Assembly (NCBI GenBank): GCA_017395505.1
Contig: JAFPUH010000035.1
Span: 1 to 46,578, forward strand
From: Kiritimatiellia bacterium
Lineage (GTDB): Bacteria; Verrucomicrobiota; Kiritimatiellia; RFP12; UBA1067
Length of the DNA: 46,578 bases
Direction of reading: 5' to 3'
Below the pieces are notes generated by a model. That model did no database searches. It was not told where the DNA came from and worked only from the letters and a program-made list of their open reading frames with translations. Each line of letters begins with the position of its first letter. Position 1 is the stretch's first letter. This document shows, piece by piece, positions 36,119 to 44,194 of this stretch. The position numbers and the translations under genes were made by a program.

Positions 36119-36435
36119 GATTTGCCAGTTCCCAGTTTGTTTTTACCATCGACTGCCACCGCTGCGGTCTCGAGCACCTTGACTGCCCGCCAGCCACCCC
36201 ACACGAACGCACGCCACGGGCGCACGCCCCTAACGGTCCTCACGACCTCCCCCCGCCGATCGAAGAACACGGCATCTATCGGGAAGCGCATGAACAGCGT
36301 ATGGATGCAGTTGCAGCGCGGAATCAGCAACCCATGCCCCGGCTCAAGCCCGCGTCGCCCTATGAGCCCCCTCGCTCTTTCGATAAAGGTCTCTGCGACT
36401 TCGGCCTCGACACCGTTGATGACTACTGAATCCAC
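36115..36435 (-). CDS. DUF192 family protein, GTG start, leaderless
   Basis: 106 aa from GTG 36433-36435. DUF192 features: ARGLIGRRGLEPGHGLLIP, then CIHTLFMRFPIDAVFFDRRG and VRPWRAFVWGG. No signal peptide is present in this version. Function is not established; the family is a small beta-rich domain often exported or near translation genes. The start is fixed by a TATAAT 7 nt upstream and conservation beginning at VVINGVEAEVAET; no Shine-Dalgarno sequence fits. It heads a ten-gene operon and overlaps the antiporter fusion by 4 nt. The frame continues upstream through the tRNA, which is not coding. Confidence 0.8.
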   Translation of the reverse strand: MDSVVINGVEAEVAETFIERARGLIGRRGLEPGHGLLIPRCNCIHTLFMRFPIDAVFFDRRGEVVRTVRGVRPWRAFVWGGWRAVKVLETAAVAVDGKNKLGTGKS

Positions 36436-36442
36436 AAAGCGT

Positions 36443-36451
36443 ATTATACCA
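36443..36451 (-). promoter_or_regulatory. Promoter of the DUF192-to-yycJ operon
   Basis: Minus strand TGGTATAAT (TATAAT 36443-36448), 4 nt after the CCA end of tRNA-Leu. Any -35 would lie inside the tRNA gene and none is evident, so the extended -10 probably carries recognition. The GTG of DUF192 is 7 nt downstream. Confidence 0.75.
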
Positions 36452-36455
36452 AAAT

Positions 36456-36539
36456 TGGTGCACCTGGTGGGACTTGAACCCACACTCCTTTCGGAACTGG
36501 AACCTAAATCCAGCGTGTCTGCCGTTTCACCACAGGTGC
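36456..36539 (-). tRNA. tRNA-Leu (anticodon TAG)
   Basis: 84 nt with encoded CCA. Acceptor GCACCTG pairs with CAGGTGC. The anticodon loop is TTTAGGT (TAG), the variable arm is long (class II), and the T-arm GTGGG-TTCAAGT-CCCAC closes. It begins 5 nt after the dnaJ stop, so it is probably processed from the argG-grpE-dnaJ transcript unless a promoter lies inside dnaJ. Confidence 0.96.
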
Positions 36540-36544
36540 GAAAA

Positions 36545-37741
36545 TCATTTGCCCAGCTTTTCCTTGTGCGCGAAGAACACCCGCATCTTGTTCGCGAAGG
36601 TCTGGGCTTGCGGGAATGTCGAAGGCGTGGCGACCCTCTGGAACTCCTCAAGCGCGGCCCTCTGCTTGCGGTCGAGATTCGCCGGCACTTCAAAGACCAC
36701 TCTTGCGTCGAGGTCGCCCGCGAAGCCTCCGCGCAGATTGGGAACGCCCTTTCCGCGCAGCCTGAAGACCTTGCCGTTGGGCGTACCTGCCGGGATCTTG
36801 AGCTGCGCCGCGCCTTCCGGCGTAGGCACTTCGACAGTGCCGCCGAGCGCCGCGAGAACAGGCGAGACCGGAACGTCAACGCCGAGGTCGAGACCGTCGC
36901 GCACGAAAATGTCGCTCTCCCTGACTCCGATGAGCACATAGAGATCGCCGTTCTCGCCGCCGCGAAGTCCGCCAGCCCCCTTGCCCGCAAGCCTGAGGCG
37001 CGAACCAGTATCGACTCCAGCCGGAATCTTAAGCGAGATGTGAGCCGGAGCCGCCACCTGCCCAGCGCCGTGGCACTTGCGGCATGGCTTTTCGATCACC
37101 GAACCCTCGCCACCGCATTTCGGACAAGTCTGGCGAACCTGGAAGAACCCTCCGCCGCCGATGACGACACCATGTCCGTGGCATGTGCTGCACGTTACGC
37201 GGCGCGAACCGGCCGCAGCGCCAGTGCCGTGGCATTCAGGGCACTGCCCGGGAATCGTCAGGTCTATCGTACGCTCCGAGCCGAAGATCGCTTCGTCGAA
37301 ATCTATGTCGAGCCTGTAGGTGAGGTCATCACCGCGGCGAGGAGCCTCCGGATCGGGCTGACGCTGACGTCCGCCGCCGCCGAAGAAGCTCGAAAAACCG
37401 CCTCGTCCCCCGCCGAAGCCGCCGCCGCTGAAGAACGAATTCAAGATGTCGTTCAGGTCCACATCCTCGAAGTGCGAGAAGTCGCGCCCGAAGTCGAAGC
37501 CTCCAGGACCGAAATTCACGCCTTGATGCCCGAACTGGTCGTAGCGCTGGCGCTTCTCTGGATTGGACAATACCTCGTAAGCCTCCGACACCTCGGTGAA
37601 CTTCTCTTTCGCCTCGGGGTTGTCGGGGTTGCGGTCTGGGTGGTACTTCATCGCCAGCTTGCGGTAGGCGGACTTTATCTGATCCGCCGTCGCATCCTTG
37701 GCGACACCCAAAACCTCGTAGTAATCTCTCTTCTCAGCCAT
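36545..37741 (-). CDS. dnaJ: Chaperone protein DnaJ
   Basis: 398 aa. N-terminal J domain with HPD ([10 protein letters not shown]), Gly/Phe-rich region, four CxxCxGxG zinc repeats ([32 protein letters not shown]) and C-terminal substrate-binding domains. It delivers unfolded proteins to DnaK and stimulates its ATPase. The ATG overlaps the end of grpE. dnaK is not here. tRNA-Leu follows after 5 nt. Confidence 0.97.
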   Translation of the reverse strand: MAEKRDYYEVLGVAKDATADQIKSAYRKLAMKYHPDRNPDNPEAKEKFTEVSEAYEVLSNPEKRQRYDQFGHQGVNFGPGGFDFGRDFSHFEDVDLNDILNSFFSGGGFGGGRGGFSSFFGGGGRQRQPDPEAPRRGDDLTYRLDIDFDEAIFGSERTIDLTIPGQCPECHGTGAAAGSRRVTCSTCHGHGVVIGGGGFFQVRQTCPKCGGEGSVIEKPCRKCHGAGQVAAPAHISLKIPAGVDTGSRLRLAGKGAGGLRGGENGDLYVLIGVRESDIFVRDGLDLGVDVPVSPVLAALGGTVEVPTPEGAAQLKIPAGTPNGKVFRLRGKGVPNLRGGFAGDLDARVVFEVPANLDRKQRAALEEFQRVATPSTFPQAQTFANKMRVFFAHKEKLGK

Positions 37742-38327
37742 TTGCCTTGCCCGAACTGACTACAACCTGCGCGGCCCGGAGAAGCTTCTCCTTGAGCATC
37801 CAGCCGCGCTTCACCTCGTTTGAAACCTTGCCTTCCTCGACATCCTCCGAAGGCAGGGTGGCGATGGCTTCCATCCTCTCCGGATCAAGCGCCTCGCCAA
37901 CTGAGTCGAAAGGCTCCGCACCATGCTCCTTGAGCGCCTTGAGGAACGTATCGTAGACGAGCTGCACGCCCTTCACGAAATCGCTTTCCTTGTCCTTCGC
38001 GTTTCCGAGCGCAAGTGCGAGATTGTCCACCGTCGGCAGTATGTCGCGCAGAATCTCGGCCTCCGCATAGCGATACGTGTCTTCACGGTCGCGGGCGGTG
38101 CGCTTCTTGAAGTTGTCGAAGTCGGCTAGAAGCCTGGCATACTGGTCCTTCCAGTCTGGCTCGGCAGGCTTCGGCGGCTCTGCTGGAGCCTCGGCCGCCT
38201 CGGCCTTGGGCTCATCCTTCGGCGCTTCAGCCTCGGGCTTCACCTCCGGCGTGGCTTCGGGCTCTTCGACCTTCTTGTTCTCTTCAGCTTCTGACATCTT
38301 CTTCCTTCTTCGCGAAAACCACTTCAT
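37734..38327 (-). CDS. grpE: Nucleotide exchange factor GrpE
   Basis: 197 aa. Residues 1-60 are a Glu/Pro/Ala-rich low-complexity extension. The core follows: [21 protein letters not shown] coiled coil, [28 protein letters not shown], and the beta-wing ending [20 protein letters not shown]. It releases ADP from DnaK. The ATG overlaps the argG stop by 4 nt (ATGA), so its expression is tied to argG. No CIRCE element is seen. Confidence 0.96.
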   Translation of the reverse strand: MKWFSRRRKKMSEAEENKKVEEPEATPEVKPEAEAPKDEPKAEAAEAPAEPPKPAEPDWKDQYARLLADFDNFKKRTARDREDTYRYAEAEILRDILPTVDNLALALGNAKDKESDFVKGVQLVYDTFLKALKEHGAEPFDSVGEALDPERMEAIATLPSEDVEEGKVSNEVKRGWMLKEKLLRAAQVVVSSGKANG

Positions 38328-39559
38328 TGCGCCTTGATCTGACCGGCCTTCGCAAGCATCTTCGCCTCGACGCTCAGGATCTCCGCAAAGCCCTGCGAGC
38401 TGTGCGGGTTGAGTCCGTTTGAAGCCTCCATCGAGCTGTCGGCCTCGTTGTAGATCGTAGCCTTCAGACCCTTAAGCGACTCGAAGAAGATGTTGCCCTT
38501 GTAGAGCCCGAGCGTCACCTCGGCCGTAGCCTTGTCGGCCCAGACCTGGATCGCGGCCCTTGCGGCCTGGGTCGCCGGATCGAACCAGCGGCCATCATAG
38601 ATCTGGTCGCTCACGAACTTCGAGAGCTTCTGGAAGAGGTCCGTCGAGCGGCGATCCATCACGCCTTCGTAGATGTACTTGAGGCCCCACGAGAGAACCT
38701 CCATTCCGGGAGCCTCGTAGACGCCGCGGCTCTTGGTGCCGATTATGCGGTTCTCGAGCGCGTGCTTCATTCCGATGCCGTTCCTGCCGCCGATCTTGTT
38801 CGCCTCGAGCATCACTTCATAAGGCGTCATCTTCTTGCCGTTGATCGCGACGCAGCGCCCCTTCTCGAACTTGAGTGCGATCTTCTCGACCTTGTTCGGC
38901 GCCTTGTCGGGCCACACGCCCATCGTGGGCTTGACTATGCGCATCGAAGTCTCCATCGACTCCAGATCCTCGGCCTCGTGCGAAAGGCCCGCGAGATTGG
39001 CGTCGGTCGAATACTTCTTCTTCGTGCCGACGAAAGCGACGATTCCGCGCTTGGCGAGGAATTCCACCATCTGAGTGCGGCCGGGGAACCTCTTGAGAAG
39101 CTCGGAGTCGCGCCACGGGGCGTAGACGCCAAACTTAGGATCGAGCACGTTCGTGTAGCGCTCGAAGCGCATCTGGTCGTTGCCGCGACCGGTCGCACCA
39201 TGTACGAGCGCGACGCATCCCGCCTTCTTCATCGCCGGCAGAAGCTTCTGAACAGTCACCGCGCGGGCGATGCCCGTCGAATTCCAGTAGCCGCCGTCGT
39301 ACATCGCCTGGCACTTGACCGTCTCGAAGCAAATGTCGGCCATCTCCTTCCTCACATCCACGATCGTCGTGTCGACGCCTGTCGGAGCCATGCGCTTCTT
39401 GATGTCGTTGATGTCCTTCTCGTCGGGCTGGCCGACGTTCGCAGAAAACGCCTTGACCTTTACGCCGGCGTCGAGAAGCACGCAGCAAATCGTCTTAGAG
39501 TCGAGCCCGCCCGAAACGCAGACTCCGACCGTCTTTCCCTTAAGGTCCTCAAGTTTCAT
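38324..39559 (-). CDS. argG: Argininosuccinate synthase
   Basis: 411 aa from ATG 39559. Joins citrulline and aspartate with ATP in arginine synthesis. The PP-loop is VCVSGGLDSKTI. Further markers are VHGATGRGNDQMRFE, IVAFVGTKKKYSTDANLAGLSHE and KIGGRNGIGMKHALENRIIG. An in-frame upstream extension is rejected because AAGAAGGG and the promoter fit the ATG at 39559. It heads an operon with the heat-shock co-chaperones grpE and dnaJ, an unusual combination. No ARG box is recognised. Confidence 0.96.
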   Translation of the reverse strand: MKLEDLKGKTVGVCVSGGLDSKTICCVLLDAGVKVKAFSANVGQPDEKDINDIKKRMAPTGVDTTIVDVRKEMADICFETVKCQAMYDGGYWNSTGIARAVTVQKLLPAMKKAGCVALVHGATGRGNDQMRFERYTNVLDPKFGVYAPWRDSELLKRFPGRTQMVEFLAKRGIVAFVGTKKKYSTDANLAGLSHEAEDLESMETSMRIVKPTMGVWPDKAPNKVEKIALKFEKGRCVAINGKKMTPYEVMLEANKIGGRNGIGMKHALENRIIGTKSRGVYEAPGMEVLSWGLKYIYEGVMDRRSTDLFQKLSKFVSDQIYDGRWFDPATQAARAAIQVWADKATAEVTLGLYKGNIFFESLKGLKATIYNEADSSMEASNGLNPHSSQGFAEILSVEAKMLAKAGQIKAQ

Positions 39560-39593
39560 TGTTATGTATACCCTTCTTTGAAATTGGTCGTAT

Positions 39594-39602
39594 ATTATAC
39601 CA
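39594..39602 (-). promoter_or_regulatory. Promoter of argG-grpE-dnaJ
   Basis: Minus strand TGGTATAAT (TATAAT 39594-39599). Leader of about 28 nt with AAGAAGGG before the argG ATG. Confidence 0.75.
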
Positions 39603-39648
39603 TATCGGCACACACGGTTGCAACAGCCTGGATTGCCGCTTCATGTGC

Positions 39649-39678
39649 AAAAAGAAGCGCGGCAGACATCCGCCGCGC
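39649..39678 (-). terminator. Intrinsic terminator of the rubrerythrin gene
   Basis: Minus strand hairpin GCGCGGC / GCCGCGC (39672-39678 with 39657-39663) and an 8-nt loop, followed by TTCTTTTTGC. It lies about 30 bp past the rubrerythrin stop and protects the argG promoter from read-through. Confidence 0.85.
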
Positions 39679-39708
39679 CCTTTGCATCTTGCCTCGGCAA
39701 GACGAACC

Positions 39709-40260
39709 TTACTTGAAGTAGCGGTTCAGCAGGCCCTCGAAGCCGGCACCGTGGCGAGCCTCGTCCTTGGCCATCTCATGCACAGTGTCGTGAATCGCGT
39801 CGTAGCCCAGCTCCTTCGCACGCTTGGCGATGGCGAGCTTCGCGGCGCAGGCGCCCTGCTCGGCGTCCGCACGCATGGCGACGTTCTTCTTCGTGGAGTC
39901 CGTCAGCACCTCGCCGAGAAGCTCGGCGAACTTGGCGGCGTGCTCGGCCTCCTCGAACGCGTAGCGCTTGAACGCCTCGGCGATCTCGGGATAGCCCTCG
40001 CGCTCGGCCTGACGAGACATCGCGAGATACATGCCGACCTCTGCGCACTCGCCATTGAAGTGATCCTTGAGACCCTGCGTGACCTCGGCGTCATCGACCT
40101 TGCCGGCGCCAACGGTGTGCTCGCACGCCCAGACCTTCTTGCCGGACTGGACAGCCTCTTCCTTGAACTTGGCGCCAGGCACTCCGCACTGAGGGCACTT
40201 CTCAGGAGCGGCATCACCTTCGTAGACATACCCGCAAACGGGGCAGACCCATCTTTTCAT
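39709..40260 (-). CDS. Reverse-type rubrerythrin (rubredoxin-like domain first)
   Basis: 183 aa from ATG 40260. The rubredoxin-like Fe site is at the N-terminus ([10 protein letters not shown] and CPQCG, residues about 5-26), followed by a ferritin-like diiron four-helix bundle ([46 protein letters not shown]). This order is opposite to classical rubrerythrin and matches the 'reverse rubrerythrin' peroxidases of strict anaerobes, which use NADH-derived electrons to reduce H2O2 and O2. It is monocistronic: own promoter, AAAGGA ribosome site and terminator. Confidence 0.92.
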   Translation of the reverse strand: MKRWVCPVCGYVYEGDAAPEKCPQCGVPGAKFKEEAVQSGKKVWACEHTVGAGKVDDAEVTQGLKDHFNGECAEVGMYLAMSRQAEREGYPEIAEAFKRYAFEEAEHAAKFAELLGEVLTDSTKKNVAMRADAEQGACAAKLAIAKRAKELGYDAIHDTVHEMAKDEARHGAGFEGLLNRYFK

Positions 40261-40294
40261 CTTAAGAGTTTCCTTTCTTAGGTTGTTGGTGGGT

Positions 40295-40300
40295 AGTATA
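40295..40300 (-). promoter_or_regulatory. -10 element of the rubrerythrin gene
   Basis: Minus strand TATACT, followed by a leader of about 30 nt with AAAGGA. The extended TGN is absent here, unlike most promoters in the window. No PerR-like box is evident. Confidence 0.5.
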
Positions 40301-40347
40301 TTGAATTCTGCGGAAAAACGCAAGTGCCGATTTTTAAACGCAGCGAA

Positions 40348-40863
40348 TCAGCGCCTGGAGAATTCGCACCCGCAGTAGGATTGGCGGTAGAGCCCAAGCT
40401 GCGCGCTGCGCTCCAGACTGCGCTTGAACCCGTCGCCCTTCTTGAAGTTCTCCTTCAGGAACATCGGGTCGTCGCTGGCGGAAAACACCATTTCGCTGAC
40501 CTTGTGGGGACTTACGGTGAGCGACGTGGCAAAGGCGTCGAAGCCGTGCGCCTTCGCATACTCCGCAGCCTTGGCGAGATTGTAGCGGAAGCACCTTCTG
40601 CAGCGCTCGCCCTTCTCCGGCTCCGTCTCGAAACCTGAGGCGACCTCCCTGAGCCACTCGTCGTGGTCGTAGGGCACGGCGTCGATCTCCACACCCTCTG
40701 CGGCCGCAAGCCGGCGGGCTTCGCCAAGACGCTTGTCGAACTCTTCGGCGGTGTCGATGTTCGAATTCGCAAAAAGCATCGCGACATCGTGGCCGGACTG
40801 CTTAAGGCGCGGAACGCAGGCGGACGCGCAAGGTCCGCAACAGCTGTGCAGCAGCACCTTCAC
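40348..40863 (-). CDS. queH: Epoxyqueuosine reductase QueH
   Basis: 171 aa. The N-terminal HSCCGPCASACV and the C-terminal ERCRRCFRYNL and QSYCGCEFS provide the conserved cysteines of QueH (formerly DUF208), the non-B12 enzyme for the last step of queuosine synthesis in tRNA. ATG 40863 overlaps the Nudix stop. The upstream tRNA-Asn(GTT) is itself one of the four queuosine substrates, so enzyme and substrate are encoded together. Confidence 0.93.
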   Translation of the reverse strand: MKVLLHSCCGPCASACVPRLKQSGHDVAMLFANSNIDTAEEFDKRLGEARRLAAAEGVEIDAVPYDHDEWLREVASGFETEPEKGERCRRCFRYNLAKAAEYAKAHGFDAFATSLTVSPHKVSEMVFSASDDPMFLKENFKKGDGFKRSLERSAQLGLYRQSYCGCEFSRR

Positions 40864-41294
40864 GGCGCAAACGTCGTAGCGGGGTCTTTAGCCAGGGCGT
40901 TGAAATCCGCCGGCAGCAGCCTTGCGCCCTCGAGCTCGGACAGCGGACACCACAGAAACTCTATCCAATCCTCTTTGGCGGATACTTCGGCATCTGCGTC
41001 AACAAGCGTCATCTCGTAGACGAGATTGATTTCGGCGTGTGGCTTGCCGTGCTGAAGGAAGGAGTTCTCGACCACCCCCATGAAGCGGCCGGTCTCGACC
41101 TCAAGGCCGGTCTCCTCTGCCATCTCGCGGACAAGCGCCTTGCGGCCGGTCTCCCCGAACTCGATATGCCCACCCGGAAGATACGTCGTAGAGCCGCCCT
41201 TCGCCCTGCAGAGCAGAATCTTGCCGTCTCTGACGCAAACGCCACGGGCTATCGTTTCGATCCCCGCTAGTTCATATTCCATGACATCGCCCAT
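40860..41294 (-). CDS. Nudix hydrolase
   Basis: 144 aa. The full Nudix box GX5EX7REUXEEXGU is present (GHIEFGETGRKALVREMAEETG, about residues 42-63). It should hydrolyse a nucleoside diphosphate linked to another moiety; the substrate is not predictable. ATG 41294 or the in-frame ATG at 41282 are both possible, neither with a clear ribosome site. It lies between tRNA-Asn and queH without a promoter of its own. Confidence 0.9.
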   Translation of the reverse strand: MGDVMEYELAGIETIARGVCVRDGKILLCRAKGGSTTYLPGGHIEFGETGRKALVREMAEETGLEVETGRFMGVVENSFLQHGKPHAEINLVYEMTLVDADAEVSAKEDWIEFLWCPLSELEGARLLPADFNALAKDPATTFAP

Positions 41295-41327
41295 AGTGTG
41301 AAAATCTCAGATTGGGGGAGGTTTGAT

Positions 41328-41402
41328 TGGCTCGGGCGGCTGGATTCGAACCAGCGACCAATTGATTAACAGTCAACTGCGCTACCACTGCGCCACGCCC
41401 GA
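41328..41402 (-). tRNA. tRNA-Asn (anticodon GTT)
   Basis: 75 nt with encoded CCA. Acceptor TCGGGCG pairs with CGCCCGA. D-arm GCGC..GCGC, anticodon stem GTTGA/TCAAT with loop CTGTTAA (GTT), and T-arm GCTGG-TTCGAAT-CCAGC. G34 makes it a queuosine substrate. Confidence 0.97.
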
Positions 41403-41420
41403 ACGTTCAAAGTGATGTGT

Positions 41421-41429
41421 AGTATATCA
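41421..41429 (-). promoter_or_regulatory. Promoter of the tRNA-Asn-Nudix-queH unit
   Basis: Minus strand TGATATACT; predicted +1 near 41414, giving a leader of about 12 nt before the tRNA. No second promoter is seen before the Nudix gene. Confidence 0.65.
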
Positions 41430-41508
41430 TATACCGGCGTCGGGCGCAAGGGGGGTCGCGCAAAAAATTTGCAGATCTTCAGATCATGACGCATATGGCG
41501 CGGGAATA

Positions 41509-41517
41509 TGGTATAAT
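41509..41517 (+). promoter_or_regulatory. Extended -10 promoter giving a leaderless message
   Basis: Plus strand TGGTATAAT with TATAAT 41512-41517. The ATG at 41524 begins 6 nt later, at the expected +1. An earlier ATG (41518) would lie upstream of the transcript start. Confidence 0.75.
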
Positions 41518-41523
41518 ATGCGC

Positions 41524-42375
41524 ATGAGCATTGAACATAATATGAATGCGGGCATCCCGCAAACTGCCATCAGCGTGTACCAGCAGGACAATGCGATGGA
41601 TGATTTCCCCGTCCTCAAGGCGTTTCAGCAGTATATCGACGCCGAGCAGATCAAGTCGCGCAAGCGCATGGTCTCGCTCTGCATTTTCTTCGGCGTGCTC
41701 ATGACCATCGTTGTCGCGGTGTTCATGCTCATGCTGCATTCGATCAGCGCCCGCAACCAGCAGCTCAACGACAGGCTCGTCGAGTATGCCATGCGCGACA
41801 GGCAACCGGTCGCCGCGCCCCAGGTCGCCGCGCCCCAGGCCAGCGAAGCGAACGAAGCCGCTATGCGCGCCATGACCGACACCCTCGTCGCCCTTCAGAA
41901 GCAGATCGCCTCCGCCCAGGCGGCGCAGGCCCCCGTTGCGCCAGCGCCTGCCATCGCGGCTTCGCCAGAGCCGACGCCTGAGGAGATTGCGATCGAGCAG
42001 AGGACCCGCGACGCCGAAGAAAAGCTTCGCAAGGCTCGCGCGCTTCTCGACGCCGAAAAGCGCAAGCTGGCCGAAGAGCGCGAAAGGCTTCGTCAGGAGG
42101 AGGTCGAGCGCCACCGCCGCCGACTTTATCCCGAATTCTACTCCGAGAAGAAGTCCGAGCCCCAGCCTCAGGCGCAGAAGCCCCAGCAGAAGATATCCGA
42201 CGAGGATATCGCCGACATCCTGCGCGAGGTGGACGAAGTGAGCTCCTCGCTGTCTGACGATGAAGACCTCGACGACGACATGGAGGATGCCATCGAGTAC
42301 TTCCACGACGACGATTACGAGGCTTCGGCAGAAGCAAAGGGAACGGCCGGCAAGTGGCACGTTCCCCTTGATTGA
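41524..42375 (+). CDS. Single-pass membrane protein of unknown function
   Basis: 283 aa from ATG 41524. A cytoplasmic N-terminal ~45 residues precede one transmembrane helix (MVSLCIFFGVLMTIVVAVFML), an Ala/Pro-rich part with VAAPQ repeats, a long charged coiled coil (about 140-195, RTRDAEEKLRKARALLDAEK), and an acidic C-terminus with DDEDLDDDMED. No known domain is recognised. It may be a structural or tethering envelope protein (inference). It is one of two plus-strand genes, apparently leaderless, and converges with fucI, 19 bp apart. Confidence 0.8.
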   Translation: MSIEHNMNAGIPQTAISVYQQDNAMDDFPVLKAFQQYIDAEQIKSRKRMVSLCIFFGVLMTIVVAVFMLMLHSISARNQQLNDRLVEYAMRDRQPVAAPQVAAPQASEANEAAMRAMTDTLVALQKQIASAQAAQAPVAPAPAIAASPEPTPEEIAIEQRTRDAEEKLRKARALLDAEKRKLAEERERLRQEEVERHRRRLYPEFYSEKKSEPQPQAQKPQQKISDEDIADILREVDEVSSSLSDDEDLDDDMEDAIEYFHDDDYEASAEAKGTAGKWHVPLD

Positions 42376-42394
42376 CGCTCGCTTTTTGCGGCTG

Positions 42395-44194
42395 TCAGCG
42401 ATTGGTCGCGTATAGCGGCCCGAAGTTTCCGCAGGCGCGATAGTCGGCGCCTGTCGGGTCGTCGGAAGCTCCGAAGAGTCCCCAGCAGTGCGGCTGGTAC
42501 ACCTTGTCTTCCGGCACGTTGTGCATCGCAACCGGTATGCGCAGCATCGAGGCCAGCGTGATGATGTCGGCGCCGATGTGGCCGTAGGCGATCGCGCCGT
42601 GGTTCGCCGCCCAGGCGTTCATGACCGAGTAGACGTCCTTGAACGAACCCTTGCCCGTGAGCCTGGGCGTGAACCATGTGCATGGCCATTCGGGATTCGT
42701 GCGAAGCATCAGCTTCTCGTTCTGCTCCTTGTCGAGCTCGACGGACCAGCCCTCGGCGATCTGCAGCACCGGACCCTGACCCTTGACGTAGCTGATGCGC
42801 GTCATCGTCAGCGGCATGCCCTGCGGCGTGAGGAACGAGCTCGAGAAGCCGCCTCCGCGGAAGTACTCGACGCCCGCCGGAACCCACTTCGTCGCCTTCA
42901 TTGTGGCGTCGATGTCCTTCTGGGTCACATCCCACCAGTTCTTGAAGACGCGCTTGCCCTTCTCCTTCATCTCGCCGGCTGCGTCGAGGCAGCAGCTGCC
43001 GGAGTTCAGGAGGTGTATGATACCCTGCTTGGCGACGCCCTTGAGGCCCTTGCCCGTGGCGCGCTTGACCGACTCGTCGCTCCAGAACGTACGCACGTCG
43101 GCGAACATCGAAGCCTTGTTCGTGAGCAGATACATCAGAAGCATGCAGACGCCATTCAGCGCATCGTTCTCGGTCGCCACGATCTGCGGCGGCTTCGGAC
43201 CGTTCCAGTCGAAGGACGTGTTGCAGAACGCCTCCATGAAGTCGCCGTTCGGCCAATGGTCTGTCCACTGGCGCTGGCCCTGGAAGCCCGCGGCGAGCGC
43301 GTTGCGGCCGACGGCCTCTTCGCCGAAGCCCATCTCCGCCAGCTTGGGGTTGCCGACCATCATGTCGCGCATGATCATCGCCATCTTGACGACGTACTCC
43401 CAGTCGGCGTCCTTCTGCTCGCGCGTCTTCTGGATGGCCTTCGGATTGTAGTCCTTGCCCTCCTTGCACCACTTCTTCGTCCACGCAAGGGCCTTCTCGT
43501 ACTCCTCCTTGTCGTAGATGCCTTCCGCAATGCGGCGCTCGATCTCGCACATGTCCATGTTCTCGGGGCGCATGCCGAGATAGTCCTGGAAGAAGTCGAC
43601 GTTCACGAACGAACCGGCGATGCCCATTGCGCTGGAGCCGACCGAAAGGTAGCTCTTGCCCTTCATCATGGCTACGGCGAGGCCGGCCTTGACGAAGCGC
43701 AGGATCTTCTCCTTGACGTCCTCAGGCACAGTCGTGTCTGTCGCCGCCTGAACCTCGCGGCCATAGATGCCGAAAGCCGGCATTCCGCGCTGCGCGTAGC
43801 CCGCGAGCATGCAGGCGAGGTAGACGGCTCCTGGCCTCTCCGTGCCGTTGAAGCCCCAGACAGCCTTGGGAATCTGAGGGTCGGCATCCATCGTCTCTGT
43901 TCCGTAGCACCAGCAAGGCGTGACCGAGAGCGACACGCCGACGTTGTTCTCGCGGAACTTCTTCGCGCACTTCTCCGCCTCGTATACTCCGCCGATCGTG
44001 GTGTCGGCGATGACGCACTCCACCGGACTGCCGTCAGGGTAGCGGAGGTTCTCCGAAATGAGCTTGGCCGCAGTCTTGGCCATGTTCATTGTCTGCGTTT
44101 CGAGCGACTCGCGAACGCCGCGGCGGCGTCCGTCGATGATCGGGCGGATTCCGACCTTGGGGAATCCGTTCATCGTCCAAACGGTCTGGTTCAT
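42395..44194 (-). CDS. fucI: L-fucose isomerase
   Basis: 599 aa, the family's length. Interconverts L-fucose and L-fuculose with Mn2+. The N-terminal [21 protein letters not shown] is diagnostic. [32 protein letters not shown] and FGIYGREVQ follow. ATG 44194 overlaps the fucP stop as ATGA and has AAGGAGAT upstream. The same frame extends open through the fucP region, but that is not coding. Fuculokinase and fuculose-phosphate aldolase are not in the window. Confidence 0.96.
   Translation of the reverse strand: MNQTVWTMNGFPKVGIRPIIDGRRRGVRESLETQTMNMAKTAAKLISENLRYPDGSPVECVIADTTIGGVYEAEKCAKKFRENNVGVSLSVTPCWCYGTETMDADPQIPKAVWGFNGTERPGAVYLACMLAGYAQRGMPAFGIYGREVQAATDTTVPEDVKEKILRFVKAGLAVAMMKGKSYLSVGSSAMGIAGSFVNVDFFQDYLGMRPENMDMCEIERRIAEGIYDKEEYEKALAWTKKWCKEGKDYNPKAIQKTREQKDADWEYVVKMAMIMRDMMVGNPKLAEMGFGEEAVGRNALAAGFQGQRQWTDHWPNGDFMEAFCNTSFDWNGPKPPQIVATENDALNGVCMLLMYLLTNKASMFADVRTFWSDESVKRATGKGLKGVAKQGIIHLLNSGSCCLDAAGEMKEKGKRVFKNWWDVTQKDIDATMKATKWVPAGVEYFRGGGFSSSFLTPQGMPLTMTRISYVKGQGPVLQIAEGWSVELDKEQNEKLMLRTNPEWPCTWFTPRLTGKGSFKDVYSVMNAWAANHGAIAYGHIGADIITLASMLRIPVAMHNVPEDKVYQPHCWGLFGASDDPTGADYRACGNFGPLYATNR

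Noticed and set aside
35963..37759. 598-codon plus-strand frame across dnaJ, tRNA-Leu and DUF192
   Set aside because: It crosses a tRNA gene and three conserved minus-strand genes.
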